The notes: generated by a model not told the origin, from the sequence alone. Numbered from the stretch's first letter, positions 16,390-25,187 are shown. The stretch: 27,874 nt of DNA from Colimorpha sp045222795 (GCA_045222795.1 JBGUZF010000122.1:1-27874), one strand, 5' to 3'. A program made the numbers and translations.

Positions 16390-19305
16390 ATGAAAAAGAC
16401 AGCAAGAATCTTTTGCTTTGTGGCAGTCCTGCTCCTTGTGGGCGGCAGCGCCATGGCACAGAAGTACGAGTACAAGACCTTCGACAACGACCCGCTAGGC
16501 GTGCGCGAGTACACCCTCGGCAACGGACTCAAGGTGTTCATGAGCGTCTACAAGGACGCCCCGCGCATACAGACCTATATCGCTGTGCGTGCAGGCTCGA
16601 AGAACGACCCCCACGAGACCACCGGCCTTGCCCACTACCTGGAGCACATGCTCTTCAAGGGCAGCCAGAAGATGGGCACCACCGACTGGGAGCGCGAGAA
16701 AGTGGAGCTGCAAAAGATTGAGGACCTCTACGAGGTGTACCGCAAGACCACCGACGACAAACGCCGTGCGGAAATCTACCACCAGATTGACTCCATCAGC
16801 TATGTGGCTTCGACTATCGCCATTGCCAACGAGTATGACAAGAGCATGACGGCCATCGGCAGCGAGGGCACCAACGCCTTCACCAGCAACGACTATACGA
16901 TGTATGTGGAGAACATTCCCAGCAACCAGCTGGAGACCTGGGCCAAGGTGGAGGGAGACCGCTTCCCCAACCTGGTGCTGCGTCTGTTCCACACCGAACT
17001 GGAGGCCGTCTACGAGGAGAAGAACATAAGCCTGGCACAGGACAACCGCCGCGTCAACGAGGAGATGATGCGCGCCCTCTTCCCCCACCACCCCTACGGC
17101 ACCCAGACCACCCTCGGCACCATCGAGCACCTGAAGAACCCCTCGATGACCAACATCTACCGCTTCCACCACACCTACTATGTGCCTAACAACATGTGCG
17201 TGGCCCTCGCCGGCGACTTCAACCCCGACGAAGCCATCAAGATTATAGACAAGTACTTCGGCAGCTGGGTTCCCGGCACCGTGCCTGTGTTCCGCAAGGT
17301 GAAGGAAGAGCCCATCACCAGCCCCATCATCCGCCTCGTCAACGGTCAGGACCCCGAGAGCCTCACCATTGCCTTCCGCATCGAGGAGGGTAACGGCAGC
17401 CGCGACGCCCTGCTGGCACAGGCTATGGAGATGGTGCTCAACAACGGCTCGTGCGGTCTCATCGACCTCAACCTAAACCAGAAGCAGCTCTGCCTTGGTG
17501 CTTACGCCGGTACCTACACCCTCAACGACTATGCCGCCTTCATGCTCGGCGGCCGTCCCACTCAGGGCCAGAGCCTCGGCCAGCTGCGCGACATGCTGCT
17601 CGAGCAGGTGGAGCTGGTGAAGCAAGGCAAGTTTGACGAGAGCCTCATCGAGGCCAGCATCAACCAGTTGAAGCTCCAGATAATGAAGCAGGCCGAGAGC
17701 AACAACAGCCGCGCCTCGCAGATGGCCTACGCTTTCGTGCAGCACCAGACCTGGGACCAGGTGTGCAACGAAATCAACGAACTGGCCAAGATTACCAAGC
17801 AGGACATTGTCGACTTTGCCAACCGCATCTGCAAGGACAACAACTACGTCATCATCTTCAAGCACCAGGATACCCCCGACCCCGTGGCCAAAGTCGTCAA
17901 ACCCGCCATCACCCCCATCAGCGTGAACCGCGACAACGAGAGTGCCTTCCTGGCCGAGGTGAAAGCCGACGCTGCAAAGGCCAAACCCATCCAGCCTGTC
18001 TTCGTCAACTTCAAAAAAGACCTGCAGAAGGGCAAGTCCGCCAATGGCAGCGAGATACTCTATGTGAAGAACGTTGAGAACGGCACCTTCAACTTGCAAT
18101 ACCGCTTCGATTTTGGCGGCACAACCGACAAGACTATTGACCTCGCCGCCGACCTGGTTGAATACCTCAACACCGACAAGCACACCGCCGAGCAGTTGCA
18201 GAAAGAATTCTACAAACTGGCCTGCTCGTGGAGTTTCAATGTGAGTGGTGAGACCATCAGCATTAGCATCAGCGGCTTGGCCGAGAATATGGAGAAGGCT
18301 ATGAACCTCGTTGAAGAGATTATGGCCACCTGCCAGCCCAACGACGAGGCTTTGCAGATGCTCGTCGAGCGTGCCATCAAAAGCCGCACCGACAACAAGA
18401 CCAATCAGCGTGCCGCTTTCCGCGCCCTCAACTCCTACGGCATCTATGGCGAAAAAGCCCTCAAGGAATCCACCGAGAGCGACGCCGAACTCCGTGCCTA
18501 CACCGCCAAGCAGCTTACTGATGCCATCCACAATCTCTTCACTTACAAGCATCGCGTTCTTTACTATGGGCCTCTAAGCCTCAATAACCTAACCGCTACC
18601 ATCAACAAGATTCACACCGTGAAGTCCACCAAGGACACTCCTGCCAAAATAATATACTATCCTCAGCCCACCGACGAGAACGTGGTGCTCTTCGTGAACT
18701 ATGACGCCAAGAATGTCTACCTCACCGAATACTTCCGCGGCGCCGAGTACAACCCCGCTCTCGCACCGAAGGTGAACCTCTTCAACGAATACTTTGGCGG
18801 CTCGATGAACGCCATCGTCTTCCAGGAGATGCGCGAGAAACGCTCCCTCGCCTACAGCGCCAGCAGCTATTACAGCAGCGCCTTCCACAAGGATGACTGG
18901 TTCTACAACAGCGCCAACGTTATCACCCAGACAGACAAACTGTTTGACGCCCTTGACGCCTATGAGGAACTGTTCAACGATATGCCGCAGTCGGAAGCCA
19001 ATTTCAAATTGGCAAAGGATGCCCTCATCGCCAGCTCCCGCACCGCACGCACCACCAAGTTCGGCATCATCAGCACCTACATCCAGTGCGAGCGCTTGGG
19101 TCTCAAGGAACCTCTGCGCAAACAGAACTACCAGGCCTACCAGAAGCTGACCATGCAGGACCTGGTGAACTTCCAGAAGCAGTACATCAAAGGCCAGAAG
19201 AAGAGCTACCTCGTGCTCGGCAAGGAGAGCGAGATAGATTTCAACAAGTTGGCCAAGTTCGGCAAGGTGAAGAAACTCACCCTCGATGAAATCTTCGGAT
19301 ATTAA
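16390..19305 (+). CDS. Periplasmic M16 family zinc metallopeptidase (two M16 units)
   Basis: Insulinase/pitrilysin-type peptidases degrade unfolded peptides within a closed chamber made by two homologous halves. This 971-residue protein has a signal peptide (cut after about residue 23, MAQ). The inverted zinc motif HYLEH is at residues 82-86, and the downstream glutamate is in ELEAVYEEKN (Glu209/210). The gap between them is longer than in insulysin because of a charged helical insert (about 103-150, EREKVELQKIEDLYEVY onward), which I believe is common in Bacteroidetes members. The C-terminal half lacks a zinc motif but has the substrate-chamber stretch QEMREKRSLAYSASSYY (about 811-827). No lipobox is present, so it is probably a soluble periplasmic protein. 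It follows the choice-of-anchor-L gene by 24 bp and overlaps the next gene by 20 bp. Confidence 0.93.
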   Translation: MKKTARIFCFVAVLLLVGGSAMAQKYEYKTFDNDPLGVREYTLGNGLKVFMSVYKDAPRIQTYIAVRAGSKNDPHETTGLAHYLEHMLFKGSQKMGTTDWEREKVELQKIEDLYEVYRKTTDDKRRAEIYHQIDSISYVASTIAIANEYDKSMTAIGSEGTNAFTSNDYTMYVENIPSNQLETWAKVEGDRFPNLVLRLFHTELEAVYEEKNISLAQDNRRVNEEMMRALFPHHPYGTQTTLGTIEHLKNPSMTNIYRFHHTYYVPNNMCVALAGDFNPDEAIKIIDKYFGSWVPGTVPVFRKVKEEPITSPIIRLVNGQDPESLTIAFRIEEGNGSRDALLAQAMEMVLNNGSCGLIDLNLNQKQLCLGAYAGTYTLNDYAAFMLGGRPTQGQSLGQLRDMLLEQVELVKQGKFDESLIEASINQLKLQIMKQAESNNSRASQMAYAFVQHQTWDQVCNEINELAKITKQDIVDFANRICKDNNYVIIFKHQDTPDPVAKVVKPAITPISVNRDNESAFLAEVKADAAKAKPIQPVFVNFKKDLQKGKSANGSEILYVKNVENGTFNLQYRFDFGGTTDKTIDLAADLVEYLNTDKHTAEQLQKEFYKLACSWSFNVSGETISISISGLAENMEKAMNLVEEIMATCQPNDEALQMLVERAIKSRTDNKTNQRAAFRALNSYGIYGEKALKESTESDAELRAYTAKQLTDAIHNLFTYKHRVLYYGPLSLNNLTATINKIHTVKSTKDTPAKIIYYPQPTDENVVLFVNYDAKNVYLTEYFRGAEYNPALAPKVNLFNEYFGGSMNAIVFQEMREKRSLAYSASSYYSSAFHKDDWFYNSANVITQTDKLFDALDAYEELFNDMPQSEANFKLAKDALIASSRTARTTKFGIISTYIQCERLGLKEPLRKQNYQAYQKLTMQDLVNFQKQYIKGQKKSYLVLGKESEIDFNKLAKFGKVKKLTLDEIFGY

Positions 19306-20890
19306 ATCCAAAATACTGAACAACAAGGGCGGCATAGTGGCCGCCCTTGTCATTATCGGCCTCGGTCTGCTGCTGGGAGTCCGCTCCATCGACCGTGTGC
19401 CGTCGAGCATTCACTCCTGGGCACAGTCCGACTGGTACGCCATCTCTCTCGGCTTCACCTACAACGGCTACGACCTCTTCCACCCCGAGACGATGATCTA
19501 CAACAAGCAGTTCCCCTCGATGTGGAAAGAGGCAAGCGACGACACCATCACCTCGGCAGACTTCCCCGTTCACGGATATATCATTGCATTGCTCATGGGC
19601 CTCTTCGGCACCACGGCACCGTGGGTCTACCGTCTCTGGACCCTGCTGTGCAGTCTGACAGGAATGTGGTTCCTCTATCTTCTGGGGCGTCGTGTGACAC
19701 GCTCGAACCTCAAAGCAATTGCCGTGGTGGCAGTGGCCATGCTGTCACCACTCTACGCCTACTATTTCGCCAACTACCTGCCATCCGCCCCTTCCGTCGC
19801 CTGTGTGCTGGCGGGTCTATGGGCCTACGTGAAACACCGTCAGGAGGGCAATGACCGCCTATGGCATCTCGCCATAGCTCTGCTCACCTTTGGCGCACTG
19901 ATTCGTACATCACAGGCAGTGGTGCTGGTGGCCGTCTGCGGCTTCGAGCTGCTGCGCATATTCCGCCATGAGACCTCCTTCTGGAACAAGGTTCCTGCCG
20001 TACTGCTCAGCGCCGCCGCCATCGGCGGCTACCTGCTGTGGAACGCCCACCTGCGTGCCGAGCACGGCACCCTCTTCCTCTCCGAACTCTTGCCGCTGCG
20101 CGGATGGGACGACATCGCAACCTCATGGCAACGCTACAGCACCGTGTACTTCAGCCTACCACAACAGATTCTCATTATCGCCATTACGGTGGCGGCAACA
20201 ATATTCGCCATTCTAAACCGAAAGAACCACCGCAACGACAACCATTCCCTGCCGCTTTGGCTGCTATGGGCCGTATGGCTCTTCGGCGAACTGCTTTTCC
20301 TCATCGCAATGGGCTACCAGTTCATCGACCACGAATACTATTTCCTCGACAGTTTCTACCTGCCATTGGTTGTGGGGCTGGTACTGCTTGCGACGCGCAT
20401 ACCGCTGCCGAAGAGAACAGGCTGGCAGGCCGTCACACTGACATGCATGCTGGCGGCAGCGTGGTCCATGTACCACGCCACTAATCTCCTGCTGAAAGAA
20501 CGCTCGCAAGGCTGGGACCTGGCGCTGATTTGTCACCACAACTACGAGGGCAGCGACCAATGGCTCGACGAGCTTGGCATCAGCCGCGACGCACGCATAC
20601 TCTCTGTAGCTTCCTACCCACAGAATCCACCGTTCCTGCTAATGGGGCGCAAAGGCTACACAGCACAGTGGATGGGTGACGGCCACGACATGACACCCAT
20701 GCTCACCAGCGCCTTGACGTTCCCGTTCGACTATGTGGTTACCGAAGAATGGTACCTCAAGGAACGTTTCGACCAGTACCGCTTGGTATTTGAAAGACTC
20801 ACGCCGGTGGCACAACATGGCTCACTATGGCTCTGCACAATGGCCGATACCGTAGTGAACAGCGGTCCCGACGACTTCTTCACTCAATGA
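19286..20890 (+). CDS. Multi-pass membrane glycosyltransferase, GT-C fold (GT39/ArnT-like)
   Basis: A 534-residue inner-membrane protein with about ten or eleven hydrophobic helices. After the first helix (about 16-32) comes an extracytoplasmic loop with the acidic motif QSDWYAISLGF (47-57), and then ADFPVHGYII (91-100). This layout is typical of GT-C transferases that take sugar from a polyprenyl-phosphate donor. The C-terminal ~120 residues (from about 410) are soluble and face the periplasm. The acceptor is unknown; LPS, lipid A or secreted protein are all possible, and the link to T9SS cargo glycan anchoring is only positional. The ATG lies inside the 3' end of the M16 gene (20-bp overlap), which suggests coupling. 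Its stop overlaps the convergent lipoprotein gene by 11 bp. The specific family assignment is less certain than the GT-C topology. Confidence 0.75.
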   Translation: MKSSDIKSKILNNKGGIVAALVIIGLGLLLGVRSIDRVPSSIHSWAQSDWYAISLGFTYNGYDLFHPETMIYNKQFPSMWKEASDDTITSADFPVHGYIIALLMGLFGTTAPWVYRLWTLLCSLTGMWFLYLLGRRVTRSNLKAIAVVAVAMLSPLYAYYFANYLPSAPSVACVLAGLWAYVKHRQEGNDRLWHLAIALLTFGALIRTSQAVVLVAVCGFELLRIFRHETSFWNKVPAVLLSAAAIGGYLLWNAHLRAEHGTLFLSELLPLRGWDDIATSWQRYSTVYFSLPQQILIIAITVAATIFAILNRKNHRNDNHSLPLWLLWAVWLFGELLFLIAMGYQFIDHEYYFLDSFYLPLVVGLVLLATRIPLPKRTGWQAVTLTCMLAAAWSMYHATNLLLKERSQGWDLALICHHNYEGSDQWLDELGISRDARILSVASYPQNPPFLLMGRKGYTAQWMGDGHDMTPMLTSALTFPFDYVVTEEWYLKERFDQYRLVFERLTPVAQHGSLWLCTMADTVVNSGPDDFFTQ

Positions 20891-22820
20891 CTATCTCGTA
20901 GATGCGACCCTCGATGTCGCTGGCGTTGAATGGTATCAGCCCCTGCTTGTAGACCTCGGGGGGCCACCACTCAGAGTAGTGGTATTCCTGCGTTATGACA
21001 CACAACATCTGGTTGTTGGGGATAGACGTATAACGGTCGCTCATATAGCCCACCACACGCATGTGCTCCGGGTCCGGCCCCAGACGCCATATTATCTCTT
21101 TGGGCTTCCACTCTATCTCGTAGTAGTACACCTCCTCGTCGAAGATGCTGCTCGGCACAGCCGTCTTGGTGGTGAGAGCCTTGTAGGTATCATACCACCG
21201 CATGGCCTCGAACTGCTGTCCCTGATAGGGAATGCTCGTCAAGCCGGCCTTGTATTCCTTAGGCTCGTGGCAAGCCAAATCCCAGTTGGTGCAGCAGTAC
21301 ACCACATCGCTGTTCCCCCGACCGTCCTCTACCTTTGTGCCACGCTCGCTGCTGCCATAATAGTCCAATGGCCAGTAGCGCGACGCCTTCACTATCTCTA
21401 TGTCTATCTCCGAGTATCGGTCACGCAGGTGCCAGTTCGGCGGGTCGCTCTCGTCGTTTTTGTCAAGGTAACCGCCGTGGTAGCTGGGCCGGCGCAGGTT
21501 CCACGGACTCTCATCCTGATAGATAAGCCAGAAAGCATACGTAAGGCCGTTCCACAGGTTATCACTGTTGAGCATCTGCGGGAACTTGATTTTACCCCTG
21601 TATTTGCCATAGGAGAAGCCCACCCTGGTCTTCACTCCCGTCGACTCTTTCTTCGGATGCTGCACTCCGCGGTTGCCGGGATTGACTATCGAGATATAGT
21701 CACCCTCCTTCGAAGGCAACACAGTGCTGCCAGGCACATCGGTGATGTGCGGGTAGTCATACACCAACTGCGAACTGTCGTAGCGCACGGCACCTGCGTC
21801 GTAGTCGGCCATCGTGTAGTCGGCTATGTCGCACACCAGCGGTATGTTTCGTAGCGTGTATTGTTGACTCACCGCCGGGAAGAACTGCTGGTACAGCGCC
21901 TTGCGGTATAGCAGACTGTCGCCGCCCACACGGCCGTATTCCTCGTGTTTGTGTCGGTAAGCCTTGCGTATCTGCGTCTCGTCGATATATACGCCGTTCC
22001 TCGGCGCAATAACGGCGCGCGTGCGCAGCGTCTTGCTGCCTTTGGCTATTGAGATATGTTTGTTGGCGTTGGCAAAAAGCCACCTGTAGGGGTTCACAAA
22101 GTGACTGTCGGCATCAGTGAGATTGATGTGCTGTATATAGTCGGGTATCTGCCGCAACCCTTCCTCGTCGCACACCACCAGCAGAAACGAATAGCAGCCC
22201 GTGCGCGGATTGCGCTTCCAACGGTGATTCACCGTACCCCCTTCATGACGCCGCTCGTTGAGCACCCACCGGGTGTCGAGGAACAGCTGCTCCTCCAGGG
22301 TGCGGTTGTTCTGCGGCGCCGCCACCTGGCTCACATAGCGGAACCAATGGGTGTCGCGCCTTATCTCGCGCTCTATGGACGCCAAAGCCTCAGCACCGCA
22401 GTCGTAATGCTCCAAGTCCACGCCATAGTAAACACGCTCGTCGCGCGGATTGCCGACAATACGGAAACTGTCGGCGATATGACCGTCTTCGGGGACCTCT
22501 TTGAAACCCACCGAGACATCCTCCCACGAACCATAGAAATTCTCGTGGCACAGCGTGTCGCTCTCGTCAAACTTGTAGCTCTCGTTCTGGTAGAATATCT
22601 TGTAATAGAGCCGACGGTCGCTCACGGTATCGTACACGAAATGGAAATACTCGTCTCCGCCGGGCAAAACAACACCATTCAGCACGGCGTTCTCCAGGTT
22701 CATATCAAAACATACGGTATCGCCCTCATGACCCGACATGGGGTCGAACGGGCGCACCCTGTCGGTATTACAGGCAGCGAAAAGCAGAAGGCATAAGACC
22801 CACGCGGCACCCCTCTTCAT
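20880..22820 (-). CDS. Lipoprotein with C-terminal GH16-like (ExDxE) domain
   Basis: A 646-residue lipoprotein. The ATG at 22820 overlaps the upstream stop by one base (TGATG); a GTG one codon earlier is possible. The signal ends in a lipobox, LFAAC, with Cys17 as the lipidated residue. No acidic cluster directly follows the Cys, so the known Bacteroidetes surface-export signal is not obvious and the protein may face the periplasm. Residues about 18-380 are not recognised. Residues about 400-646 resemble a glycoside hydrolase family 16 jelly roll: FSYGKYRGKIKFP, then LTYAFWLIYQ, then SEIDIEIVK, where Glu471, Asp473 and Glu475 fit the catalytic ExDxE motif, and a late VYYYEIEWKPKEIIWRLG strand pair. 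GH16 enzymes cut beta-1,3/1,4-glucans or galactans. The substrate here is unknown, and there is no SusC/SusD pair nearby. It is last in a four-gene minus-strand unit. Confidence 0.75.
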   Translation of the reverse strand: MKRGAAWVLCLLLFAACNTDRVRPFDPMSGHEGDTVCFDMNLENAVLNGVVLPGGDEYFHFVYDTVSDRRLYYKIFYQNESYKFDESDTLCHENFYGSWEDVSVGFKEVPEDGHIADSFRIVGNPRDERVYYGVDLEHYDCGAEALASIEREIRRDTHWFRYVSQVAAPQNNRTLEEQLFLDTRWVLNERRHEGGTVNHRWKRNPRTGCYSFLLVVCDEEGLRQIPDYIQHINLTDADSHFVNPYRWLFANANKHISIAKGSKTLRTRAVIAPRNGVYIDETQIRKAYRHKHEEYGRVGGDSLLYRKALYQQFFPAVSQQYTLRNIPLVCDIADYTMADYDAGAVRYDSSQLVYDYPHITDVPGSTVLPSKEGDYISIVNPGNRGVQHPKKESTGVKTRVGFSYGKYRGKIKFPQMLNSDNLWNGLTYAFWLIYQDESPWNLRRPSYHGGYLDKNDESDPPNWHLRDRYSEIDIEIVKASRYWPLDYYGSSERGTKVEDGRGNSDVVYCCTNWDLACHEPKEYKAGLTSIPYQGQQFEAMRWYDTYKALTTKTAVPSSIFDEEVYYYEIEWKPKEIIWRLGPDPEHMRVVGYMSDRYTSIPNNQMLCVITQEYHYSEWWPPEVYKQGLIPFNASDIEGRIYEIVIE

Positions 22821-23272
22821 CACATCACCTCCAGTATCGTTTGTGTCTGTCCGTTGATGGTAATAGTATCACCCACTTTTTTGCCCTTCAAGGCCATATA
22901 GATGGGTGTCTGTGCCGAGATGGCGAAAAATACCTTGTTGCCAACCATGAACTTGCCCGCACCTATACTCAGCAAGAAGTTCTGCTTGTCGGTCACCACT
23001 ACGGCACCGTGCTGCACGCTCTCAAAGGGTGCCAACTTCAGCAGGTCCTGCAATGCGCGTATGCCTGCCAAGGCGTTGCTGTACTGACGGGCATACATGT
23101 CGCGGCTGCGCAGCATCTTGGTGCGGTACGAGTCGTAGCGGTCCACATTGGCGCCGTAGTCGTTGCTCTGCTGCTGCGCCGAGTCCATTTCCTGCTTGGC
23201 AATAGACGCGATATGCTCCTGCTGTTCGATGCAGGAGCATATCACTTGTTGGCGTTTTTCTTCGCGTGTCAT
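22820..23272 (-). CDS. Small GreA/GreB-like coiled-coil protein
   Basis: A 150-residue cytosolic protein. The N-terminal half (about 1-80, TREEKRQQVICSCIEQQEH onward to ALAGIRALQDLLKL) is predicted to be a long helical hairpin. The C-terminal half is beta-rich (GAVVVTDKQNFLLSIGAGKF, then FFAISAQTPIYMALKGKKVGDTITING), and KGKKVGDTI resembles the FKBP-like C-terminal domain of GreA/GreB transcript-cleavage factors. Similar small Bacteroidetes proteins are often given a misleading 3-oxoacyl-ACP synthase name in databases; nothing here supports that enzyme. A role at the secondary channel of RNA polymerase is inference. It starts 1 bp after the aminotransferase stop, and its own stop overlaps the lipoprotein start. 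Confidence 0.6.
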   Translation of the reverse strand: MTREEKRQQVICSCIEQQEHIASIAKQEMDSAQQQSNDYGANVDRYDSYRTKMLRSRDMYARQYSNALAGIRALQDLLKLAPFESVQHGAVVVTDKQNFLLSIGAGKFMVGNKVFFAISAQTPIYMALKGKKVGDTITINGQTQTILEVM

Positions 23273-23273
23273 C

Positions 23274-24491
23274 TTATCTCAAGCGACCAGGATACACCTT
23301 CAAGGCTTCCTCCAGACACTTGATGGCGGCCTTGAGGTCGTCGATGCAGATGCAGTAGGTGATACGGGCCTGATGACGGCCGCGTTCGGGGTCAACATAG
23401 AAGCCTGTGGCGGGAGCCAGCATGACGGTGGCACCATTGTAGCTGAAGTCGGTCAGCAGCCACTGGCAGAACTTGTCGCTGTCGTCCACCGGCAGGTCAA
23501 TCACGGTGTAGAAAGCGCCCTTGGGCATCGGGCAGAAGCAGCCGGGAATCTTGTTGACACCCTCGACAATGACATTGCGACGGGCGATGTACTCGTTGTA
23601 AACACCGTCGAAGTACTCCTGAGGAGTGTTGACGGCGGCCTCGCCGAATATCTGTCCGAACGACGGGGGAGACAGACGGGCCTGAGCCAGACGCATGGCG
23701 ATGGCGTAGACCTCGCTGTTACGGGTCACCATGCATCCCACACGGGCACCACAGGCGCTGTAGCGCTTAGACACCGAGTCGAACAGGATGGTGTTGCGCT
23801 CCAATCCTTCGAGCTGCATGACGCTGAAATGCTTGTGACCGTCGTAGCAGAACTCGCGGTACACCTCGTCGGCAAAGAGGTACAGGTCGTATTTCTTCAC
23901 CAATCCGGCCACCTTCAGCAACTCTTCCTGAGTATAGAGATAACCCGTGGGGTTGTTGGGGTTGCAAATCATGATGGCGCGGGTGCGCGGTGTGATGGCC
24001 TTCTCGAAGTCCTCGATGGGAGGCAGGGCAAAGCCGGTCTTGATGTCGCTGGGGATAGTGACAATTTTGGCATCGCACAGCTTGGCGAAGGTGTTATAGT
24101 TGGTGTAGTAGGGTTCGGGGATGATAATCTCGTCGCCGGGATTCAGGCACACGGTGAAGGCCATCTGCAGAGCCTCGCTACCACCGGTGGTGACGATAAT
24201 CTGGTTCGGCGTAACATCGATACCGTGGCGGTGATAGTAGTTGCACAGGGCACGGCGGTAGCTCATGATACCGGCCGAATGGCTGTACTCGAGCACGCCG
24301 TGGTTGTCGGCCATCTCATTGACCACCTTGGCCATGGCTTTCATGGCACCGGCGGGAGTCTCGATATCAGGCTGACCGATATTAAGGTGGTATACGTGGA
24401 TGCCACGCTCCTTGGCGGCATCGGCAAAGGGGACGAGTTTACGGATTGCCGACTGCGGCAGTTCGGTTCCTTTCTTGGAGATATTGGGCAT
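23274..24491 (-). CDS. PLP-dependent aminotransferase, class I/II (aspartate aminotransferase-like)
   Basis: A 405-residue cytosolic fold-type I aminotransferase. The PLP lysine is Lys242 in SVSKRYSACGARVG. Other hallmarks are YSHSAGIMSYRRAL (69-82), TTGGSEALQMAF (101-112, phosphate-binding turn), CNPNNPTG (176-183, with the Asn that contacts the cofactor), FADEVYREF (206-214, Asp208 and Tyr211), and a late Arg in HQARITYC that should bind the substrate carboxylate. The substrate is probably aspartate or an aromatic amino acid, but the sequence does not settle this. It follows the DUF1573 gene by 29 bp and precedes the GreA/B-like gene by 1 bp. No amino acid pathway genes surround it. Confidence 0.9.
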   Translation of the reverse strand: MPNISKKGTELPQSAIRKLVPFADAAKERGIHVYHLNIGQPDIETPAGAMKAMAKVVNEMADNHGVLEYSHSAGIMSYRRALCNYYHRHGIDVTPNQIIVTTGGSEALQMAFTVCLNPGDEIIIPEPYYTNYNTFAKLCDAKIVTIPSDIKTGFALPPIEDFEKAITPRTRAIMICNPNNPTGYLYTQEELLKVAGLVKKYDLYLFADEVYREFCYDGHKHFSVMQLEGLERNTILFDSVSKRYSACGARVGCMVTRNSEVYAIAMRLAQARLSPPSFGQIFGEAAVNTPQEYFDGVYNEYIARRNVIVEGVNKIPGCFCPMPKGAFYTVIDLPVDDSDKFCQWLLTDFSYNGATVMLAPATGFYVDPERGRHQARITYCICIDDLKAAIKCLEEALKVYPGRLR

Positions 24492-24520
24492 TGCTGTTGG
24501 TGTTTTATGGATGTTCTCTC

Positions 24521-25069
24521 TTATTTGCGTACGGGCTCGGCAACCTTGACGGGCTCAGCCTTGGCGGGCATAGCCTTGGCGGGTGCCGCAATTTCGACCT
24601 TCTTCGCGGGCTCAATCTGCTTGGCCGGCTCTTCCTTCACAGCGGGGGCTGCCTGCTGGGGAGTAGCATCCTGCTTCACGTTACCCTTGATGCGCAGCAC
24701 CACACGGGGATTGTCGACAGCGTTACTGGTCACAGTCACGGTCTTCGAGAAGCCACCCACATTGTTGGTGTTGTAGTGCACATCGATGACACCGCTCTGG
24801 CCAGGCATAACGGGCTTCTGGGTGTACTTGGGCGTGGTGCAGCCGCACGAGGCCTTCACGTTCTGGAGGATGAGGGGCTCGTTGCCGTCGTTCCAGAATG
24901 TGAACTGGCAATCACCGTTTCCACCCTTCTGGATGGTGCCGTACTGATGCTCCATCTCTTCGAAACGGATCTTGGCGCCGTTGGCGGGCACCTCTTTTTT
25001 CTCCACATCCTGTGCACCGGCGATGTAGGCCATGGTGGCAAACAGGCAAATCAATGCAAACTTTTTCAT
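24521..25069 (-). CDS. Exported DUF1573 protein with Ala/Pro/Lys/Glu-rich tail
   Basis: A 182-residue exported protein. Residues 1-19 are a signal peptide (MKKFALICLFATMAYIAGA). Residues about 34-132 are a DUF1573 Ig-like (ASH/MSP-like) domain: FEEMEHQYGTIQKG, then FTFWNDGNEPLIL, then the family's characteristic ASCGCTTP (73-80), and later SGVIDVHYNT. The tail (about 134-182) is low-complexity (KEEPAK, KQIEPAKKVEIAAPAKAMPAK) and may run through the peptidoglycan. DUF1573 proteins are abundant in Bacteroidetes and their function is unknown; the paired Cys residues suggest a disulfide or metal site. It is the first gene of the minus-strand unit, with a promoter and a palindromic operator candidate about 90-115 bp upstream. 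Confidence 0.88.
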   Translation of the reverse strand: MKKFALICLFATMAYIAGAQDVEKKEVPANGAKIRFEEMEHQYGTIQKGGNGDCQFTFWNDGNEPLILQNVKASCGCTTPKYTQKPVMPGQSGVIDVHYNTNNVGGFSKTVTVTSNAVDNPRVVLRIKGNVKQDATPQQAAPAVKEEPAKQIEPAKKVEIAAPAKAMPAKAEPVKVAEPVRK

Positions 25070-25157
25070 GTTATTAAGTGTTTTTTTGTTTATATTTCGT
25101 TGTTTTACAATATCCTTTCATCTCTCACCTCCCACCTTTCTCCTCACATTTGGCCTG

Positions 25158-25187
25158 CAAAATTACTAAATATTTAGTACATACAAG
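25158..25187 (-). promoter_or_regulatory. Promoter of the DUF1573-aminotransferase-GreA/B-GH16 unit
   Basis: On the minus strand CTTG (25184-25187) is followed after 18 bp by TAATTTTG (25158-25165), a perfect TAnnTTTG -7 box with a slightly short spacer. Transcription should start near 25150, leaving a leader of about 80 nt. The leader is purine-rich on the RNA strand (AGGTGGGAGGTGAGAG). Confidence 0.5.
25164..25179. promoter_or_regulatory. 16-bp perfect palindrome in promoter spacer, candidate operator
   Basis: TACTAAATATTTAGTA reads the same on both strands. It fills the spacer between the -33 and -7 boxes of the DUF1573 unit and overlaps the first two bases of the -7 box. A bound dimer here would block RNA polymerase, so a repressor operator is the simplest reading. 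AT-rich palindromes can also occur by chance. Confidence 0.45.

Noticed and set aside
17473..18552. Minus-strand open frame of 359 codons inside the M16 peptidase gene (with similar ones at 18589-19410 and 16495-17172)
   Set aside because: Hydrophobic Leu/Val/Gly-rich shadow frames caused by codon bias; the plus-strand M16 protein is intact across all of them.
22820..23272. 3-oxoacyl-ACP synthase identity for the 150-residue protein
   Set aside because: The protein is far too short and has no thiolase-fold Cys-His-His motifs; this name is a known database artefact for such proteins.
23163..24776. Long plus-strand open frame of 537 codons opposite the aminotransferase and its neighbours
   Set aside because: The minus strand here encodes a complete PLP aminotransferase with all motifs plus parts of two other genes. 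The antisense frame is low-complexity (Gly/Val/His-rich), as expected from strong third-position bias.
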